Source: Variovorax sp. Sphag1AA (lineage in GTDB: Bacteria; Pseudomonadota; Gammaproteobacteria; Burkholderiales; Burkholderiaceae_C). Taken from it: a DNA stretch of 64,000 nucleotides. Location of the stretch: contig NZ_JACHYC010000001.1 of the NCBI RefSeq assembly GCF_014192575.1, positions 62,001 to 126,000 of the forward strand, in the 5' to 3' direction. Shown one piece after another: positions 60,331 through 64,000 of the stretch (its first letter is position 1; each line of letters begins with the position of its first letter). The notes under the pieces are model-generated. The model worked only from the letters and a program-made list of their open reading frames with translations, was not told the DNA's origin and did not search any database. The translations under genes were made by a program, and so were the position numbers.

Positions 60331-61137
60331 TCAGCCGAGCAGATTCCTGAGCGACGCCTCGACGGCCGCCGCGGTGGCGATCGGCTTTTCCATCGGGAAG
60401 AGGTGGCTGCCATCGAGCATCGTGATGCGGCCCTTGGTGACCTGCTGGGTCATCGTCATGCCGACTCGGCGCATCTCGACCGACTGGCGGCCGCCGATGA
60501 AGGCGGCGGGGCACTTCAAAGGATGCTCGCGCAAGAGAGTGCTGAGGTTGTGCGGCAGGGTGTTGTAGATGGCGGTTTCCACATCGCGATCGAAGCTCAG
60601 CGTGCGTGAGTCCTCGGCGTCGAAGGTGCCGTGCTCGATGTAGTCGCGCAGTACGCGCTCGTCCCATTTCGCGAAAGCCTTCTTGCTGCGGAAGTGCTCG
60701 AACACGGCGTCGCGGTGTTCCCACGTGTTCTTGCGCTTGCGGCTGATCACGCCGGGCGAGACGCTCTTCATGAGCGGCGTGCGCTTCATGAGGTTGATGG
60801 TGCCGGCCCGCCAGCCGCCGATGATCGGCGAGTCGATCAGCACCACCCCGCGCGCGAGTTCGGGATGCTGCGCTGCGCACATCAGGCTCAGGAAGCCACC
60901 AAGCGAATGCCCGACAAGGAACACCGGCCCGCCGAGCTTCTTGGTCCGCGCGCGCGTGAAATCGGCCAGCTGCTCCACAAGATGCGGCCAGTTGTCAGTC
61001 ACCGGGTACTTCGGGTCATGCCCGAATTTCTCGATCGCGTCGATGTCGAAGCCGCGGTTGCGCAAGCTATCGAGCATCACCCGATAGGTGCTCGCCGGGA
61101 AGCTGTTGCCGTGGGAGAAGATGACAGGAGGAAGCAT
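60331..61137 (-). CDS. Alpha/beta hydrolase
   Basis: 268 residues. Oxyanion region VIFSHGNSFPASTY near 5-18, nucleophile Ser78 in VGHSLGGFLS, acid probably in the FDRDVETA or later region, and the catalytic His near 246 in MLDGSHLFPMEKP. It is a soluble esterase/lipase-like enzyme; the substrate is unknown. ATG at 61137 puts the first strand at the N terminus; the frame is open further upstream through repeat copy E. It is the last gene of the minus-strand mutS, Anbu, hydrolase series. Confidence 0.87.
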   Translation of the reverse strand: MLPPVIFSHGNSFPASTYRVMLDSLRNRGFDIDAIEKFGHDPKYPVTDNWPHLVEQLADFTRARTKKLGGPVFLVGHSLGGFLSLMCAAQHPELARGVVLIDSPIIGGWRAGTINLMKRTPLMKSVSPGVISRKRKNTWEHRDAVFEHFRSKKAFAKWDERVLRDYIEHGTFDAEDSRTLSFDRDVETAIYNTLPHNLSTLLREHPLKCPAAFIGGRQSVEMRRVGMTMTQQVTKGRITMLDGSHLFPMEKPIATAAAVEASLRNLLG

Positions 61138-61192
61138 AGGAATCAGGGGACCATGACACACGGAGCAAACCGGCCAGCGAAGCGAAGCCCGT

Positions 61193-61288
61193 TCGAGAAA
61201 CCCCGCGGAACCGGCTCCGCCGGGCCGCCGGGGTTGCCCCCTGAAAGGGGGTGCCCGAGCCACACGCAGTGGGCGAGGCTGGGGGTGA
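61193..61288 (-). repeat. Post-stop structured repeat, copy E
   Basis: On the minus strand, 16 nt after the stop of the Anbu-type gene and so again sense to the upstream gene. Hairpins: GCCCAC-tgc-GTGTGGC, CCCCCT-ttc-AGGGGG and the 37-nt stem-loop 61199-61235 closed by AACCCC/GGGGTT. Confidence 0.9.
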
Positions 61289-61303
61289 GTTCTCGATCTG
61301 GGG

Positions 61304-62143
61304 TTAGATCAGTTTTTCGTCTGGGGTTGAGATCTTGCGCAGCGGGCTGTGCCGCGTCGCAGGCATCTTGAGCGGGTGCTCGGTGTAAGCGTCGTCCCAG
61401 ACCGGGTCCTCGATGCTGTCGAACACCTCGCGCAGCTTCTGGCCCCAGCTGTTATGCATCATGCGGTAGTAGGGGTTGTCGGCGTCGATGCAGATGACCT
61501 TGTCGGTCTCCAGTCGGTTGGCTTCGTACACCACGAGATCCAGCGGCAGGCCGACCGAGAGGTTCGACTTCATCGTCGAATCCATCGACACCAGCGCGCA
61601 CTTCGCGGCTTCGTCCAGCGGGGTTTCGGGCGTCAGCACGCGGTCGAGCACCGGCTTGCCGTACTTCGATTCGCCGACCTGAAAGTAGGGCGTCTCGGTG
61701 GTGGCCTCGATGAAGTTGCCGGCCGAGTAGACGAGGAAGAGGCGCATGCCTTCGCCCTTGACCTGCCCGCCGAAGATGAACGAGACGTTGAAGTCCAGCC
61801 CCGCATGCTTGAGTGCTTCGGCGTCGCGGTCGTACACATGGCGCACCGCCGAGCCGAGCACGCGGGCGGCATCGAACATGCTCTTGGCGTTCCAGATGGT
61901 GATCGGCGGGCCTTCCTCGCCGTCCTCGCGCGTTTCGCGCAACTCTTCGATCTGCAGGATCTCGCGTACCGACTGCGAGATGCTCAGGTTGCCGGCGGAC
62001 AGCAGCACCATGACGCGGTCGCCCGGCTTTTCGTAGACGATCATCTTGCGGAAGGTGCTGATGTGGTCCACCCCCGCATTGGTGCGCGAGTCGGAAAGGA
62101 ACACCAATCCGGCGTTGAGTTTGATGCCTACACAGTACGTCAT
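61304..62143 (-). CDS. Proteasome-type protease subunit (Anbu-like)
   Basis: 279 residues from ATG 62143, chosen because the N terminus then reads MTYCVGIKLN and Met removal exposes the catalytic threonine. The Ntn-hydrolase pattern continues with LVFLSDSRTNAGVDHISTFRK, which holds the conserved Asp18 and Lys33. Anbu proteins assemble into open helical or lock-washer oligomers; their substrates are uncertain. The family usually travels with an alpha-E (DUF403), ATP-grasp and transglutaminase gene set; none is adjacent here. It follows mutS by 26 nt on the same strand. Confidence 0.88.
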   Translation of the reverse strand: MTYCVGIKLNAGLVFLSDSRTNAGVDHISTFRKMIVYEKPGDRVMVLLSAGNLSISQSVREILQIEELRETREDGEEGPPITIWNAKSMFDAARVLGSAVRHVYDRDAEALKHAGLDFNVSFIFGGQVKGEGMRLFLVYSAGNFIEATTETPYFQVGESKYGKPVLDRVLTPETPLDEAAKCALVSMDSTMKSNLSVGLPLDLVVYEANRLETDKVICIDADNPYYRMMHNSWGQKLREVFDSIEDPVWDDAYTEHPLKMPATRHSPLRKISTPDEKLI

Positions 62144-62169
62144 GAGGTCTTGTTGCACGAATCGGACCA

Positions 62170-64000
62170 TCAGCCCTGTTCGCGCGTCTGGAGTTTTTTC
62201 AAGGTGTAGAGCGCTTCGAGCGCCTCCCGCGGACTCATCGCGTCGGGGTCGAGCGCAGTCAGCGCGGATTCTACGGCGCTGACCGTCGGAGCCTCTGTCA
62301 CGGGGGGTGGCGCGAAGAGGTCGACCTGCGCGCGCGTCTGGGTCTGCTGCGCTTCCAGCGCCTCCAGAGCCTGGCGGGCGTGGTTGACCACTGCGGCGGG
62401 CATGCCCGCCAGCCGCGCGACCTGGATGCCGTAGCTCTTGCTCGCCGGCCCCGGCTGCATCTCGTGCAGGAAAACGATGTCGCGGCCGGCTTCGGTCGCG
62501 CTCACATGCATGTTGACCGCGCCGTGGTGCGTAGCGGGGAATTCCGTCAGCTCGAAATAGTGCGTGGCAAACAGCGTGAAGGCCTTCGTGCGGTCGTGCA
62601 ACTGCGCCGCGATGCCCGCCGCGAGCGCGAGGCCGTCGAAGGTGCTGGTGCCGCGGCCGATCTCGTCCATGAGCACCAGCGAGTGCGCCGAAGCGCCATG
62701 GAGGATCTGCGCCGCCTCGGTCATCTCCAGCATGAAGGTCGACTGTGCGTTGGCAAGGTCGTCCGCAGCGCCGATCCGCGTGTGGATCGCATCGATGGGT
62801 CCGAGCCGGCAGGCGTCGGCCGGCACGTGCGAGCCGATCGATGCGAGCAGCACGATGATCGCCACCTGCCGCATATAGGTGGACTTACCGCCCATGTTCG
62901 GTCCGGTGATGATCTGCATGCGCTGCTGCGGGCCCATGCGCGTGTCGTTTGCAATGAACGCACCCGATGATTTTTCGGCAAGCCGAGCCTCGACCACCGG
63001 ATGCCGGCCCTTGTCGATCTCGATGCACGGATGCGCCACGAAGCCGGGTGCGCGCCAGTGCAGCGTGTGCGAGCGCTCGGCCAGCGCGCAGAGCGCATCG
63101 AGCGTGGCAAGCGCGCCGGCGAGGCGGTTCAGCCCGGCGACGAAGGGTTGCAGGTTGTCGAGCAGCTGCTCATAGAGCCACTTCTCGCGCGCCAGGGCCC
63201 GGTCCTGCGCCGAGAGTGCCTTGTCCTCGAAGGCCTTGAGTTCTGGCGTGATGAAGCGCTCGGCGTTCTTCAGCGTCTGGCGGCGGCGGTAGTTGTCGGG
63301 CACCTTGTCGAGCGCGCTTTGAGTGACTTCGATGTAGAAGCCGTGCACCCGGTTGAACTGCACGCGCAGGTTGCTGATGCCGGTGCGTTCGCGCTCGCTG
63401 ATTTCGAGTTGCAGGAGGAAGTCGTCGCAGTTCTCGCTGATGGCGCGCAGCTCGTCCAGTTCCGCGTCGTGTCCGGTGGCGATCACGCCGCCGTCGCGCA
63501 CCAGGGCGGCCGGCTCCGGGCTGATCGCGGCGACCAGCGTTTCGACGCAGCCGGCCGGTGGCGCAAGGCGCGACGCGATGGACGCGAGCAGCGGCGCCGA
63601 GCCTGGCAACCCCGGCGCGAGTTGTTCCGCCTTGGCGAGCGCCATGCGCAGTGCGACCAGTTCGCGCGGACGCACCTGCCGCAGGGCGATGCGTGCGGCG
63701 ATGCGTTCCACGTCGCTGGTGTTCTTGAGTTGATCGCGCAGGGTGCGCCATGGCGCCGAAGTGCCGCCGGGCGGCGTGGCCTGCAGCGCATCGATGGCAT
63801 CGAGCCGCGCCTGCGCGTCGGCGCGGTCGCGGCGCGGCGCCAGCAGCCAGCGCTTGAGCAGACGGCTGCCCATGCCGGTCATGCAGGTGTCGAGCAGCGA
63901 GAACAGGGTCGGCGAATCCTCGCCGCGCAGCGTCTGCACCAGTTCCAGGTTGCGTCGCGTGGCGGGCGGCAATTCGATCAGGTCGCCGTCGCGCTCCACC
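62170..64000 (-). CDS. mutS: DNA mismatch repair protein MutS, N-terminal part outside the window
   Basis: The frame runs off the right edge, leaving about 609 C-terminal residues of an expected 850-880. Seen here: part of the core/lever domain (TRRNLELVQTLRGEDSPTLF), the clamp with YRRRQTLKNAERFITPELK, and the ATPase with Walker A GPNMGGKST, Walker B SLVLMDEIGRGTSTFDG and the His-containing ATHYFELTE. The C-terminal helix pair ends in ALEALYTLKKLQ. It recognises mispairs and recruits MutL. The mismatch-binding N-terminal domain is beyond the edge. Confidence 0.97.
   Translation of the reverse strand, partial: VERDGDLIELPPATRRNLELVQTLRGEDSPTLFSLLDTCMTGMGSRLLKRWLLAPRRDRADAQARLDAIDALQATPPGGTSAPWRTLRDQLKNTSDVERIAARIALRQVRPRELVALRMALAKAEQLAPGLPGSAPLLASIASRLAPPAGCVETLVAAISPEPAALVRDGGVIATGHDAELDELRAISENCDDFLLQLEISERERTGISNLRVQFNRVHGFYIEVTQSALDKVPDNYRRRQTLKNAERFITPELKAFEDKALSAQDRALAREKWLYEQLLDNLQPFVAGLNRLAGALATLDALCALAERSHTLHWRAPGFVAHPCIEIDKGRHPVVEARLAEKSSGAFIANDTRMGPQQRMQIITGPNMGGKSTYMRQVAIIVLLASIGSHVPADACRLGPIDAIHTRIGAADDLANAQSTFMLEMTEAAQILHGASAHSLVLMDEIGRGTSTFDGLALAAGIAAQLHDRTKAFTLFATHYFELTEFPATHHGAVNMHVSATEAGRDIVFLHEMQPGPASKSYGIQVARLAGMPAAVVNHARQALEALEAQQTQTRAQVDLFAPPPVTEAPTVSAVESALTALDPDAMSPREALEALYTLKKLQTREQG

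Overview
The window is chromosomal DNA of a high-GC betaproteobacterium. The Comamonadaceae, and a Variovorax-like genome in particular, fit best: GC looks to be in the mid-to-upper 60s by eye, catabolic units pair a LysR regulator with a transporter, the glnS, gshA, uppP and mutS products are of proteobacterial type, and a short intergenic repeat recurs. This assignment is inference from content, not from a database match. Genes are tightly packed. No gap between genes exceeds about 240 bp, and I saw no rRNA, tRNA, insertion sequence, integrase or CRISPR array.

Layout. 1-4.7 kb: end of a DMT exporter, then a catabolic unit of amidase plus ACS-type MFS transporter with a divergent LysR gene. 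4.8-10.5 kb: DUF427 protein, 2OG-Fe dioxygenase, universal stress protein, RluA-type pseudouridine synthase, MFS exporter, ferredoxin, GNAT enzyme, DUF808 membrane protein. 10.5-14 kb: a classical autotransporter with an ESPR leader and a small secreted protein. 14-18.3 kb: a DUF2817 peptidase-like protein and MHS-family transporter with a divergent LysR gene, then a carboxylesterase. 18.3-21.5 kb: gshA, a lone receiver protein, an SDR dehydrogenase. 21.5-24.2 kb: a three-gene minus-strand cassette of unknown function with a visibly lower GC stretch. 24.3-27.8 kb: hybrid-free histidine kinase and receiver pair, a secreted superoxide-reductase-like protein, a secreted cupredoxin and an HPF-like protein. 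27.8-31.8 kb: acyltransferase with a divergent membrane LytTR regulator, an RbgA/YlqF-type GTPase, an exported ankyrin protein. 32-36 kb: a PQQ dehydrogenase operon (dehydrogenase, dihaem cytochrome c, cytochrome b561, YVTN propeller). 36-39.5 kb: ECF sigma factor with partner, aldo/keto reductase, SnoaL-like protein with TetR regulator. 39.5-42.4 kb: type I methyltransferase hsdM-hsdS without hsdR. 42.4-45.7 kb: aspartoacylase-like protein, glnS, a small Tyr/Pro-rich secreted protein. 45.8-48.6 kb: LytS/LytR-like two-component operon with two small membrane proteins. 48.8-58 kb: a four-gene MdtABC-OprM-like RND efflux operon. 58-64 kb: racemase-superfamily protein, GNAT enzyme, uppP, then minus-strand mutS (partial), Anbu-type proteasome homologue and an alpha/beta hydrolase.

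The most striking non-coding signal is a roughly 95-bp repeat family. Five full copies and one probable remnant each begin 0-16 nt after a stop codon, always in the sense direction of the upstream gene. The copies differ in two stems, but the differences are compensatory, so base pairing is kept while sequence changes. In one copy (33.75 kb) the element has become the start of a cytochrome c reading frame. The likeliest new biology in the protein-coding part is the three-gene 21.5-24.2 kb cassette, which has features compatible with an effector-immunity module, and the hsdM-hsdS pair that lacks its nuclease.
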